Assembly (NCBI GenBank): GCA_028023455.1
Contig: JAQFVV010000013.1
Coordinates: 2,108,001-2,172,000, forward strand
Length of the DNA stretch: 64,000 nt
Source: Epiperipatus broadwayi
Taxonomy: Eukaryota; Onychophora; Udeonychophora; Euonychophora; Peripatidae
Reading direction: 5' to 3'
Each line of letters opens with the position of its first letter. The first letter of the stretch is position 1. Made by a program: the position numbers and the translations under genes. Positions 48,575 to 62,145 of the stretch are shown here, in pieces. Below the pieces are notes generated by a model. It searched no databases and was not told the DNA's origin. It was given only the letters and a program-made list of their open reading frames with translations.

Positions 48575-50930
48575 GGCTGATAGCACTTACTATCATCAAC
48601 CCCAGTTAATACAAAATTTAAATTTTAAAATGAATGACAATGAATATAATAAAGGATCAGCATGAGAGATCAACACAACAAACTATATGTAATATAAGTT
48701 TACCAGCATTACACAAAATTAATAATCATTCAACATCATGAATGATTAACAATAAAAATAAATCAGTCAATCTTGTGACTGGATTTGAAATGGACCTATT
48801 ATAGAGCAGGCTAATTATTTACCTCATCATCTTGGGGCAGATTATTTAAATAATTTGAATGCATAAACTTAAGTGCTAATTCATAAGAATATAACAATTA
48901 AAAAATAATGCTTGGATATTAAAACATACTGATCAGCATTAAGGCTCTGGATACTTAGTACCAATAATGTACTGGAAACTATAAACTTAATTTCTAAATA
49001 AATAATTAAATGAAATGTAGTGCATAGACTTTAAAGGATATCCCCTTTACACCAACCAGGATCATCATTATATGGATGTCTATAACACTAAACATAATCC
49101 TCTTTGATATGGCAGACCATTATGCACAAATCCAACTCAGTGAACAAAAGCTCTATAACTAATATTGTGATTAAAAGATATAATACAAACATATAATATT
49201 CTAAAACTATTTTGAATTTAATAAATTCACTGGAATAACTTTAACAATGAAATATCAATTTATTAATAACAATTAACATGAAATTAAACTTCGCTGCTTA
49301 TACTATAAATATAATTCAGCATTCTGATTTTGAATAATACAAAAGAAATAGGCTATTATGTTGTGATTTACCAATAAATCAGGTTTTACATAAACATGTG
49401 TATATCAGCACCCAGACATGTCTGTATATAAAAAAGTTGATGTATCAGATATAAACTAATAATAAAATTCAATAATTCATATTAATAATTTATAAAGTAT
49501 AAATTATTTTAACATATACATGTGATTACATGACACTCATCTACATAAGCACAGACATGCTGTATAAACTAAAATTACATATTAGAATTATAATAAACTA
49601 ATAATAAATTTCAATTTGTTTTTAATACACAAGTGCACATGCATGTGTGTATATGTATAAAAAATAGACAATATGAATCAAAGTTATTAATTTATTATTT
49701 CTAATGGTAAAAGTTTTATTTCAGCTTTTAAAATATATATATATATTTCTTCTTTGATAGTTCTTAAAAGTTTTTTTTCAGGTTACTCTTAATGAATTAC
49801 AAAAATCTTTAAAAATACTCCAGCAAGTTCTTTTGTTCAATGCAGAAAGATTTTGGGGGTTTTCTTTTTTAATAAAATATGCTGGAAATGCACTTTACTT
49901 TTAGTTGAATAAAGTCATTCACTTAAAAAAATTTATTAATTAAAAATTACAACTGTCATTTTCAAAAAATTATTAAAAATAATATTGCTCTCAATGTATA
50001 TATATCACACTCTCCTCATCAGCTGTACTTTATATATATATATATATATGATGCAGTACCTTTATCAATGCTTCTCGGCATATAAATAAAAGTATATACA
50101 TATAAACTAAGTCTTCAACAAGCTGATAGACTCTCTTGGTAAACTGATCCCTTCTAAAACAATATCCTGGCTTATTGTCATCTTTAAAAAAGGTATAATC
50201 CAGTAATTATTGACATATATACAATCAGCTGTATTTAACCTAGAATATTATAGCCTTCAGGCATGCTGGCTAGTACACAAAATGTGGGCTAATAAATCAC
50301 AAAAAAATTTGAGCCTTGCTTTCATGTGAATTCAAACTACCATTGTAAATTAGCAGTGGCTACATTCATTATCTCTCTGTTATATCTTCATAGTAACTTT
50401 ACTACAGTACAAACATTAAAAACTCTTTCTAATTTTTTTCAACCTTTTTACAGTCAAGATAAACTTTTAAAAAAGCCATAGTAATTACAAGTAAGTTTTT
50501 TTTATCTTGACTGAAAAAAGGTAATGACTTCAATTTATCTTAATTGTTTCAAAAACAACTTTGTAGGATTTTTATCAAAATATGTTATACATGTTTTAAT
50601 TAGAATAAATTTAATCTAATCAAAATAGATAGTGGAATTTTATAATTGTCAGTATATCTATTGTAACATAAAACATGCTTGTTTTAATTTCAAAATCAGA
50701 ATTAATAAAATATTAATTAGACTTTACTAAATGTTTAATTTATATTAATTTTTTATAAATTCAGAATTATTTAATCCTTAATTGTTACTCCAGTATAATA
50801 TAAAAAATATCTTCAAAAAATTATTTTGTATTTATTTCTACTTTTCTTTTCAACTTTATATATATATATATATATACCTGCACACACACACTACTAGGTT
50901 ATTGCATACCATGACACACATAATAGTCTC
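48575..50930 (+). repeat. Long direct repeat copy 2 (about 2.35 kb)
   Basis: Same landmarks as copy 1: gactggatttgaaatgg (48777), tttaaaggatatcccc (about 49030), gcacagacatgctgtataaac (about 49550), ccagcaagttcttttg (about 49821), and cttttcaactttatata (about 50845). An (AT)n run at about 50033-50048 and another at 50860-50876 have grown relative to copy 1. Confidence 0.75.
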
Positions 50931-53882
50931 AATATATATGTATATATTATATCACTAATCAATATTTAAGGTAATATATTTATTTTTACTTTCTTTTAGT
51001 TCATAATCTATTTTTATTACTTATCCTGTAGACCTGTTTTGGGCAATTAAATACTGACACCAGACAATTTATAGTCATTACAATTAATAGTGTTGTTTAA
51101 TACTTTAATGCCCATTGAAATATGTAAACTGATCTGGAATGGTGCTAGCTTTAATTATATAGCACAAAACATTTGCTGTTTGCTTACCATATCATATGAA
51201 AATAAAATTGACATAATACATATATATTTTAAAGATCCTGTATTATAGCTACCTGTATCAGTGCTAATTGGCTATATAATTATGATAACTATGCTTGTAA
51301 TATTCATAGTTAGTTTAATCAATTGAATGACTATTTAATAGAAAATAATTTTGATTAAAATTCTTTCATCAAAATTGAAATTAAAAGATTAACATACATT
51401 GAAATTAATGACATCTCTAACTACAATGTAACTAATTTAAAAATAAAAAACATTCTTATATATTTAAAGTTAAATTAATTTCTGCAAATAAATCTTCTTG
51501 AAGGCTAGATAGCATTACTTGGGTTGTAATGTAGACAATTTACAGACAGTTTCCTATCATTAGCATATTTTGCTGCTCAATACTGTGCCACTGTTTGGAG
51601 AAAAAGTTCCCATATTACATTTCTGAATAGTCACATATGACCATGAGAATTATTACTGGTCATTCAAATGTTTCATTTACATACTATTTTAGATATCAGA
51701 TGAAAAAATGCCACACAGAAAATGTATAAAAATCTAATTACACAGATTAAAGTCATCAATAATTCAACATAGTTTCAACACCTAAAATTTATCTCAATTC
51801 TTTTGGATGTTCAATCTTGAATCTAAAATCAAAGAATTATGGTGCAAATAAAGGGAATTCTTATGGACATTTCATATTTATTTTTTTACATCCAATAATA
51901 AAACCAGATGGAATTCACCTGCTTAGATGCAACTGCAATCTCATCAAGATTCATGACAAACCATGGTTATTGTATTCAACTTCTTCATAAATATAATGAT
52001 TTTTGTAGAAGTAGATAAACAAAAAATTCATAATGCATTATAGTTAAGGTTTGCTGAATGTGGCAAAATTAAAAAACTCAATGAATATATCTTCTGACTG
52101 GAATTTCTACATTTTTTTTTATATTTTACTAATAATGACTAAAAAATCATAAGCTATATAAATAAATAATTAATAAAATGAATTTCTGACTCTGCCTTGG
52201 TTGATATTTGAATAAGTTAGAATAGGATGATTTATAGAAAGGCTGCATTGTTGATTGTGTTTTAACAACAAGTGTTCAAAAATGTATCACAACTATTATA
52301 ATAATATGCAGTTATTATATTGATAGACAAATGTTTAGCATTGCTTCCAGCCAGTTGATGTGATTTGGCAATGAAATACAATAATGAATATTTCAAGCAC
52401 CATAATTGGAGATGTTTTGCCTGACTTGTTTACATTTATTTCAATGTCCATGTACATTAATATATTAATTACATATTTTGGTATAAGATTTCCTGATCAG
52501 TGTTTATAAGTAAAACAAGTTTTTGCTTTGGTTGGTATTTGCAATGTTGGAATAGTATAAATTAGAGAAACACTGCACTACTGAATATTTCTATATTAAT
52601 ATTAAATTGGTTGCTTTGCTATTAATAGTAAGAAGTGTGGTAGTTACATTTATGTCGACATTTAGCATTTCTCCAGACAGCTGAAGAGAATGGATTTTCA
52701 AAATAATTTATCCTTTTTTTTTATAAGATATACCAACCAAATAATAAATGTGTTAACATTCTATAATTAGAACTGATATTTATCTGGATTTGCTTACATT
52801 AATATTATATATATAATAAATTAAGTTTGATGTCTGTATTTTTTCCAATATATATGTAATATTCAAATTTATATATATATTAAATACAGTAATATTTATA
52901 TAATTTAACTTATTCTATTAGAAGTACTTTCAATTATATTCCTTTTAGTTTTTGTCAACTATATAACGTTGAATAATCAAAACTAGATAGTCGAAAGTAC
53001 TTTTAATAGAATAAGTTAAATTATATGAATATTACTATATTTAATATATATAAATTTGAATATTATATATATATTTATTTTAGTTTCTTGAATTATATAG
53101 TTTCATTATTAGGTACAATGTTTACCATCACTGAACACTTTTACAATTATTCCTGTTCTTTGAATTTCATCCATCTAACATTGGTTTTAATAAAATCGTA
53201 AAATAGGCAGCTACCAGTTATGTGTCTAAATTAATAATGTTTAAAATATATATTAAATATTTATAGAATTTGATCCAGTAAATCCAAATAAATGTTTTAG
53301 ATTACACACCTCCGATTTCTAAAAAAAAGTGCTTATTATTTGAATCACTGTATAAGAATAGATCCAAGGTTTGACTATTTATAGTATTTATCAGTGATAA
53401 TAATATTATAAATCTAAAACAATTATAATCACTTATAAAAGATTTGTGTAATATACCTACCTTTTATATATATATATATATGCAAACTAATACAAATCTG
53501 CATCTAATTTCATTAAAACAATTCAAATATTTTTTAGACGGTCTTTTATTTTGACTATTACAAACATAAAATTACTTATACATAAAATAATAAAATAAAT
53601 GTAAACTTTTTATACACTAATTGCTAATATCTATTTTATTATTTATAAAATCTACTCTCCTAAAATCAAAGAAAAATTATTGATCCTAATTATGCATTTT
53701 TTTGTTTACTTACCCTTTTCTTTCATATTCTACCTATCATTCCTCTCTAGCTCTTTATATGTAAGTCAAAAGTGGCAATCATGTGTTTATTTAGATTGAC
53801 CAAAGTATAACTTCAAAATCCTGGTATTGTAAGTACCCTTAATGTCACTTCTCACATTTATCCAAAATGCATTGGGATTTGC
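50931..53882. other. Sequence between repeat copy 2 and the integrase fragment
   Basis: AT-rich and without recognisable protein motifs. If the repeats are LTRs, this would be the 3' internal part of the element. It contains the hairpin at 52850-53075 and an (AT)n run at about 53467-53480. Confidence 0.4.
52850..53075. repeat. Inverted repeat with about 85-bp arms (MITE-like)
   Basis: The left arm (52850-52935) and right arm (52991-53075) are near-perfect reverse complements. They include aatttaacttattctatta with gaagtacttt, and its inverse aagtactttt with aatagaataagttaaatt. The spacer is about 55 bases. The ends are AT-only, so terminal signatures and target duplications cannot be read. 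Confidence 0.8.
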
Positions 53883-54790
53883 TTATCTAACAATAGTAAA
53901 TGGTTCTTCATATTGATGGAAAAACTTTTGGTTGTTATTGTCCTGAGGTCTACTCATATGAGGAGTTTTAATAAAAACTTGATCTACTTTGAAAAAGTGT
54001 GAAGTTTGCTTCACATTTTTGTTTCTTTGTTCAACCCTATTCTTAAGTTGGTTATATGCTATCTGTCTAGCACTTTCTACATTTATATTAGTGTGTATAG
54101 CTGTAGGTTTATATTTTCTAAATAGTGTTGATGTGGGTTGATTAAAGTGCAGTCTAATGGGTGTGAATCCAGTTGATTCATTTATGCTCCAATTGATGTA
54201 ATTAAACATGTACTCGATTTGCTTCACCCATCTCTTATGCTCATCCTCTAGTTAAATTCAAAACAACCATCTGAGCTTCTGCATGACATGTTTGCAAGGG
54301 TTGGACTATGTATTCCTAATGGATGTGAGCACATGTCTAATTTGAGATTTCTTCATTTATGTATTCAATTCTTTGGATAGGAAAGGAGTACCATAATCTG
54401 TTAATATGGTTCCAGGCATCTCTGTCCTCATGAATTGAAGGGTGTCTAATACCCAGACAGTGTATCTGGTATTATCTTGGGGTATTGAGGAATCAGGTAT
54501 GTATATGGAAAAGAGATATGTGACTAATAAATACCTCTTTATATTAAATGGGGGCAAAGTCCCACAATAGTCTATCACTAAGATCTCATTACGTCTTTCA
54601 AGTATAAACAATTTCATCAAGTTAATATAATTTTGTTTTACTGGCTTGGTTTTCAAGCATGCCAGATAATCTTGAAAGTGACTTTAAGATGTTCTCATAC
54701 ATTTTGGTCAGTAAAATCAATTTTTGAGAGCATGTTTTGTCTTATGGGCACCATAGTGTCTGTAAAGGCAGTGAATATATTTTATGAGTG
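53883..54790 (-). pseudogene. Decayed retroelement integrase
   Basis: Read on the - strand from the right: an N-terminal zinc-domain remnant HYGAHKTKHALK with ACLKTKP (the first Cys of CxxC reads Tyr), then LVIDYCGTLPP (first Asp), ILTDYGTPFLS (second Asp; Asn of the usual TDNG is Tyr), VLTSIRN..SNPC.HVMQK (the catalytic Glu position reads Lys), KRWVKQIEYMFNYINWSINESTGFTP, and a C-terminal VFIKTPHMS...FFHQYEEPFTI. This is a Ty3/Gypsy- or retrovirus-like integrase. Several stops break it, and the loss of catalytic Glu shows it is dead. No reverse transcriptase precedes it; sequence to the right is repeat copy 3. Confidence 0.85.
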
Positions 54791-54794
54791 AAGC

Positions 54795-57225
54795 TCTTAA
54801 TGACTGGATTTGAAATGGGTCTACTGTAGATCAGGCTACCTATTTAGCCTTTACCACCTTGTGGCAATTATTTAAACATAATTGGGATGCACAAATTAAG
54901 TGCTCATCTATCAGAGTATAATCAAAACAATAATTCTAGAATGTTAAAACATGGTGGCCCTCATCTATGCTCTGGCCACTTAGTATCATTAACGTATTGG
55001 CCAATTATAAACTTAATTTCTTATAAATACTAAACTAAATAGAATGTAATGCATGAACTTTAAAGAATATCCTCTGCACTAACCCAGATGGATGCTCATC
55101 ATCATCAACTGGATGCCCATAAATACTAATATACACCTCTTTTCATATAATAATCCATTAAGCATGAATCTCACTCAGAGAACACAAGCTCTATAACTGT
55201 TATTGTGAACAAGAGATGATGCAGCAAATAATATTCTAAACTATCTAGAATTAATTTCACTGTAGTAATTTTAACAATGGAATATAAATTTGTTAATAAC
55301 AATATAAAAAATGATCTTGAGGTCTGCAGAATATGGCTATACATATAGCTTTCTGATTTTGATTAACATAAAAACAAAATTTGCTATCACATTTTGAATT
55401 TACATATATGTTCCAATAGGTTACATAAAACACCTATATATCAGCATGCAAACATGTGGCATAATACTTTAGGAACATATTTGCATTGCCATAACATAAT
55501 AAAAATTTTAAGTTATCACATTTTAATGATACATATATCACAATGGGTTTATATAAAATACATATATATCACTGCACAGATGTGTGGTATAATTATAAAA
55601 TAATTCAAATTTTAAGTTATCACATTTTGATGATACAAATGCTTCATACAAGGTTTACATAAAACACATATATATCATCACACAGACAATTAACATATTT
55701 GAATTCATAAATCCATAAATGAAATTAATTTTGTTTCTTATAATACATAATTAATTATAGATTTAACATGTATATGTGTGTATGGAAGTGTTTCTATCAC
55801 ATTTTAATTTACCAAAATACTATAATTATTAAAAATACATTTTCATATTTAATTCTTTGTTGAAAGTATTTAAAATTTCCTTCATTATCCCTAATAATAA
55901 GTTTTTCTTTTTTTTTTTTAAATATTACAATCTTTGACAGGTTACTTTTAATTATAAACATCTTTTTATAACAAAAAAAAACTCCTGCAAGTTCTTTTTT
56001 TCCTTTTCTAATATAAAATGATTTTGGAGTTTACTTTTTCTTTTTCAAAATAAAATTGTCTATGAACCAATCATTTGTGTTTTCAATTCAAGCAAAAATT
56101 CATTTGCACTTTTAAAATGTCATTTTTAAGGAATTACTTAAAACAATTTCTTTAAAGGAAAAATCTATAAAAATTTCTATGAATTAAGTCTTTTTTTTAG
56201 ACATTTGACTCAAGCAAAAATTATTTATTGGTACTTTTAAAATGTCATTTTTAAGAAATTATTTAAAACAACTCACTAGCTGCACTTTATATAATTATGG
56301 TGTGATATGTAAATTTATCCAGGGTTTTTTGCACATAGATAAAGCAGCATACATATAGCATTCTTCTGCAAGCAGGGAATCTCTTGGTGAGCTGGTCTTG
56401 GTAAGATTGGATTATAGTCATTATCAGGAAAGGTCAAATTCAAGTAACAGCTGACATTCAATCATATGCATTTATCTAGGATTGGATAGACCTTAGGCAA
56501 GATATCTAGTACAGTATCAGATATGGAGACCAAGAAATTGGGTCTTACTTCTAGATGAACCCAAACTTCACTATTGTGAATTAATATCAGCCTCAGAATC
56601 CACTGTCCCTCACTTTAATTATTCATGGTAGCTTTTATATACCTCTAGGAAAACCAACTAACCATCTAATTTTTTTATTAACCTTTTTTATAGTTAGCAT
56701 AGGGTGAAAAAAATCATAAACTCATGAATGTTATTCCTATCTTTATAAATTCACTTTAATCCTTTTAAAACCAATTTTGAAATTTTATCAATGTATAATT
56801 TATAAGCTTAACTTTATATGTAAATAAGCATTTATTTTTATATAGCACTGTGCATTTCTAAAATATATAGTAGATATTTTATTAGAAATGTGATCTACAA
56901 GCTTTACTTAAAAAGATTTCAAAACTAGATAGTGGACTTTTACAATTATCTATAGATCTATTTTAACATAAAATATGTTTGTTTTAATTTCAAAATAAGA
57001 ATTCAATAGAAATATTATAGCCCTTTTTAAATGTTTATTTTATAATAAACTTTTATTTTAAAATTCACAATTATTTCATGTCTTACTATTACTCCAGTGA
57101 AATGTAGAATATATCTACAAAAAAAATTTGACTGTGTTTATTTCTATTTTTTCTTTCAACTTTATATATATATGTACACACACACTATTATATTATCACA
57201 TGCCATAAAAGCCACATGGTTACAA
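54795..57225 (+). repeat. Long direct repeat copy 3 (about 2.4 kb)
   Basis: It begins inside the family at tgactggatttgaaatggg (54801), so about 170 bases of the left end seen in copies 1 and 2 are missing. It continues through the same landmarks, including a locally triplicated cacatttt...atatatcac segment (55440-55690), ctcctgcaagttctttt (about 55981), and ctttcaactttatata (about 57153). Its left edge sits directly against the integrase fragment. Confidence 0.72.
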
Positions 57226-59109
57226 TATATATTGTTTCAGAACAAATATGATAGCTGTTTGAATTAATTACTTTATAAAGCTGCATTAAAAAATGTTTAA
57301 TTAAAAAATTATTATAAATTGTATAACAAATATATAAATTGATGAATGTTTATATACACATATTCTAGAAATAATATATGTGTCATTTAAAAACACTGGT
57401 TTATAAATTAAAAGAAAAATTAGTTTATACATTTTAATCATATTAGTACATATTTTTTAAGGGAAATATACTTTGTAATTGATGTAAAACAGTAAAATTA
57501 TGGACTGTATTATGGAAAAGAAGAAATAAAAAATGGTTTTGATGCATGCAAGGATTTGATTTGTGTAGCATATAAAAATTTGAAGTATTTTGTATCCCTT
57601 TCTGATCTGCCTTCTGAATGAACTTTTAATTAAATAATTTGCCATTTCTTGAAGTAAATTTGATGGCAAATCTAAATATATTATTTTAAATTATAGGTTA
57701 ATATAAATAAGTAAGTTATTGAGCATTTTTTTTAAAATGAGTAATGATGTATTTTTTTCTTCCTATTACTAATGTAAATAAACATGAAGAAAACTTTTTT
57801 TGTTTACTTAGTTATAAAATAATTGTGCAATTTAAAAATATCTGTAAAATTATTTGTTACCACAACATATTGTAAAGAAACAGGGTGTGAAATATTGTAA
57901 CTAACTAATGAAGGATCTGTTGTTTGGAAAATATCTGTGAGTCTAGCAATATTTGTGAACAATAGCAAGTGGGGTATAAATATATGGACCAAGCAATATG
58001 GGTGATCTACCCCCTAACTCAAGAATCAGTGTTGAATGATCCCATGCAGAAAAGAGAAACCACTATTAAAACTAGTTTCCCACTATTTCCATAGCTTGTT
58101 GATGTTAAAAATATTTTTCAATACTAAAATTCAGTACAACAACCATGGCATTTTCCAGCAAAAGACTATCAAGTATATGTGTTTTACTGAAGTTTTGTGA
58201 TGTTGGTGTTTTAGTTGTATTTCTACATTGGACTATTTCCATCATCTAATATGATTAGTGAAGGTCTTTACAAAAATATGTGTTTAGAAACCAATAATTA
58301 CACCAATCAAAACACCAGAATTGATGCAATTGGATCCACAGAATAATACTAAAGTTTTCCAAAACCAGCTATTGCCTGTTTGAATCACAGTGTGAAGAAA
58401 ATAGTGGAGTCCACCATAAAATCTACTACAATTTTTGACTAATGTCACCAATACCTTTGAATATCTAATGTAATATTACCAGTGCACCAGGAGGATAACT
58501 ATCACTTTTGGAGGAACTAATGAATACTGATTCATAAATATAGGAAAAGAATGATAACTACATAAAACCATCATTTAAACTTTTTTTTATATTTTCACTC
58601 AGTAAAATCTTTCCAGTATAATTATTCTAAGGCCTTAAATTTAAAATATTCCTTATTATTATTGTATTTAATATTTTGTATATCTAGCAATAGTTGCATA
58701 TATATTGGATATAAGTAACAATTTTATATATTTATTCATAATAATTTGTTATTCTATTTGGTTTATGTTTGCTTCTCAAATTCAATTCAAACATTTTGCT
58801 ATTAACAAATCATTATGCTATTAATATTCGCAACCTGAGAAATCATGTAATGCCTTGTGAGACATGTTGGGATGATAGTAAAAATTTATTAATGATGGTG
58901 TTCAGGTATTGATGATTTTTCCAAAAGTAAACTTTTTACTTAGAAGATTTGGCACCTTAAAGTTTCTTTTTTATATTTATTTATTGAAACTAGAAAACAA
59001 ATTAAAAATACTTTTAGGAAAACTTATACTTAGCTTACCCTTTAGTGCTAGGCTATAAATCATTATCATCATCATCACAAACTTTGGTTAATATTCTTAT
59101 ATATTTATT
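57226..59109. other. Intergenic sequence
   Basis: No gene recognised. It contains the family B edge fragment at 58190-58285. The patch 57990-58560 is less AT-rich but has no convincing frame. Confidence 0.4.
58190..58285 (+). repeat. Edge fragment of family B
   Basis: The text gttttgtgatgttggtgttttagttg...ggactatttccatcatctaatatg matches 41942-42015 and the outer left end of the 44 kb hairpin element. Confidence 0.65.
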
Positions 59110-60690
59110 GAACCAGACCCACTGAAAAGAGACTGACTCCTGTAGGTTTAACTGGATTTAAATCTCCTCTTTTATAATCATTTTTAAAAAACACACAGAA
59201 ATCAATGGTACTATACAAAGCATAACCTATGATCACATTTCCAGGCTATAGCACTTCTCAACTGCTAGATTCAAACCACTGCCAGGATCAACCTTAGGTG
59301 CCAGATAACCATAGGTTATAGTCAGCATGCATTGGACAACAGGCACACAATCCAGCTTTTGAAATATCCCATGACTATGTCACACTCTGTCTCAGGATCC
59401 AGCACATTTACTTAACACATAAAATAACTACACTAATTTACTGGTGATGCAGTGATGTTAGACAAAATAATATTTATTTATGCTCACATATATTTAATAT
59501 AATATAAAATAACACAATAAATTTTACATAAGAAAATTTTTAAATAATTACTTTAGGTTATATTTATGATAGTCCATTAATTAAAGTTCATTTCATTTAA
59601 AATAAAAGAGTCTAGACTGTGCTCAGAATATATTTAAAAGTATATTTACCTAAATTTTCATTTGTTTTATTTTCCAACCTGTTGGCCTTTTGTTTCTCCA
59701 TCAATGGCTTCATGGCTTTTTTTTCAGGTTTATATCAAATAATGAGAGAGAGGGAGGGAATGCAGCAGCTTCTACTTTACAATCTCAGCATTGTTTCCAT
59801 GATTGATTCAGGTGGAATAGTTGATGGCTGAGGGTTTGGGGAATGAAGTCTTGTTGAACATTCCTACAGATTATGTGGCTTCTCCATTAATGTTGACCAT
59901 AGCAGTAATGACTGACTTACTACTGTGTTTACAGGTTCCGAATATTTATATCTCTGGTTGCTTGAATTCTGCATTCTGTCTCAAATGATTTACAGATTGA
60001 AGACCAGACTGAATAGCAATAACATTTATAAAAATCCTAACTGTATATCACAAACCCAACTGAAGAACAATAGCCTAGTCGCTCTTTATGTACCTTTTTT
60101 TCTTATTGTTTTCCATAGTTTTTAATGTTTATCACACTAAAATCTATTTTTTAATTAATTTTTACATTTTGTTTTAATCTAATCTTTTGTTTAAATTAAT
60201 CTAATATCTTATCATCCAGAAATCTTGCAAATGTAATTGCATTGCAAAACCGATGAGATATTTTCACAAAAGTTTCTTTTATAACAAATTTTATTTTACA
60301 TTTGTTTATTTTTAGCCATTTTATTATTTATGAAAAGGAGAGAATGAATTTTAAACTTTTTTATTTTAGATTTCGCCTAAGATTTATTTTACACATTTTA
60401 TTTCCCTAATTTATTTTTGTTTTATAAAACAAAGACAGTTTTCTTTAAACAAATGAGTTTTCAAATCTTTCTCTACCCTCTTTCTACGAACAGTTTTATT
60501 CTAAAAGTAAAATATGATGCAATACTTTTATTTTTACAAATTTGCATTTTAAAATCTATTTTTAAAATATATTATTATATTTTTCTACTTTCATTTTTAT
60601 TAATAACTTAATAATTTATTTTAAATAAAAATATGTAATGCAAGCTATATGTAGTTTTCATACTACATATCTCACATTCACGTTACATCG
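59110..60690 (+). repeat. 1.55 kb direct repeat, copy 1
   Basis: Starts at cccactgaaaagagactgact (59118) and ends after taatgcaagctata (60636) and the catatctcacattca region. Much of it is almost identical to copy 2, including about 75 identical bases around 60300-60380. No shared coding frame is kept. Confidence 0.85.
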
Positions 60691-62145
60691 CACCTCCCTC
60701 CATTTGAAAAATAAAATGCATCAATTTGATCATTTTAGCTATGACATTTTATTTACTATTACTATGTTTTTAACTTCACCACTTGATTTTTTTTCATTTT
60801 TATTTATTTATGTATTATTTCTTTATCAAATAAGTTTTAGAATTGCTACAGATTAATAAAGCACAGATGGTGACCTTTCTTATGCTACTCTTCTTTCCAG
60901 GCCATAATCTATGTTGATTTGCAATGAATTATTCATATGTGATGATCATGAAAATCAACATGCATCTTTCTGATATATACAAAAAGGGTAAATGCCATAA
61001 ATAGCAGACACAACTGGCTTACATTCGACTTATGCAATAAACAAAAAAAAAACTTTAACTTCTATGCTGGAATTTTTTTACCACCCAATTGAATGAGCCC
61101 ATGACTTTTTCTAATGGGTCAGCATCCTAGAAGATAAAATGGAGTCGCTATGAATGGCAGTATTCATCCCCTGACCATTCAGCTTATGCTATAAACAATA
61201 CTATGAAATGTTGGAAATCTTTCTTTCAACTAACTAATTTGTGGCTGATGCTGGTATTTTTCAGTGCACATATTTTTCCCAGTATGATTTTAAATATCCA
61301 GAACATTTCTATTGGATCCTCATCCTAGAAATAAGAGAATCTATCCCCCCTCTCTGTTTAGCTCATTATGGATACTAAGTTCACACAGCAACAGCCATAC
61401 ATTTAATACTTTTTTCTCAACCTTTATCTGCACTCCCCCTCGCCATGACTATCAACCTACACATAATCTTTACTTACTTGAAAGATTTTATTTATTTTAT
61501 TATGCTTTATTTATGCTTTTGGATTTCATGAAAAATTTTATTTATTATAGATTTTATTTATACTTTTCTTCCATTTATGTAACTTGATTCTCTACAAAAA
61601 AAAACTTATTTTATTCTCATATATTTACTCTAAAATATTATTTTACTCTATTTTGTTTACGCTATTAATTCTCAAAACCAAAATCATTTTATTTATTTAA
61701 CTCTATTTTGCATTTTTTCCATTATTAACTTTCAAAAAAAAAACATTTTATTTTATTTGTTTTACATTATTTTTAAATATTTTAAATCAAAAGTGTTCAA
61801 CCAACTTTAAAAAAAAAACCCTAAGACCTCTCTAATTCTCACCTAGCTCTAAACAACCCCCAATAACAAATTTATTTACCTCTCTGACAACTTTTTTCCA
61901 TCTCCTTCTCAATTACATTATATTTTGAACTATTATTATTTTGATTCTTAATTATTTGTGTCAGTCTATTTCTCTTCTCACATTGCTCAACATTTTAATT
62001 TTAATAATTAAGCAATTTAGCATTTATTTTGAATTTTAGTTTTGAATTTTTTTTTTTTCAATTTTAATTACGATGTTACTTTTTAATTTTGATTATGCTG
62101 TGTCAATTATGGCACTTCAGCATCCATGTTGGACAGCATTTGAAG
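60691..62145. other. Region between the 1.55 kb repeats, with degenerate tandem units
   Basis: The left half carries two degenerate units of about 150-200 bases: cttatgcaataaac (61029) and cttatgctataaac (61184), with tgctgg.atttttt and catcctagaa (61120 and 61321). The right half is T-rich with AT-rich stretches. No protein motif is visible. If the flanking repeats are LTRs, this is a non-coding internal region. Confidence 0.45.
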
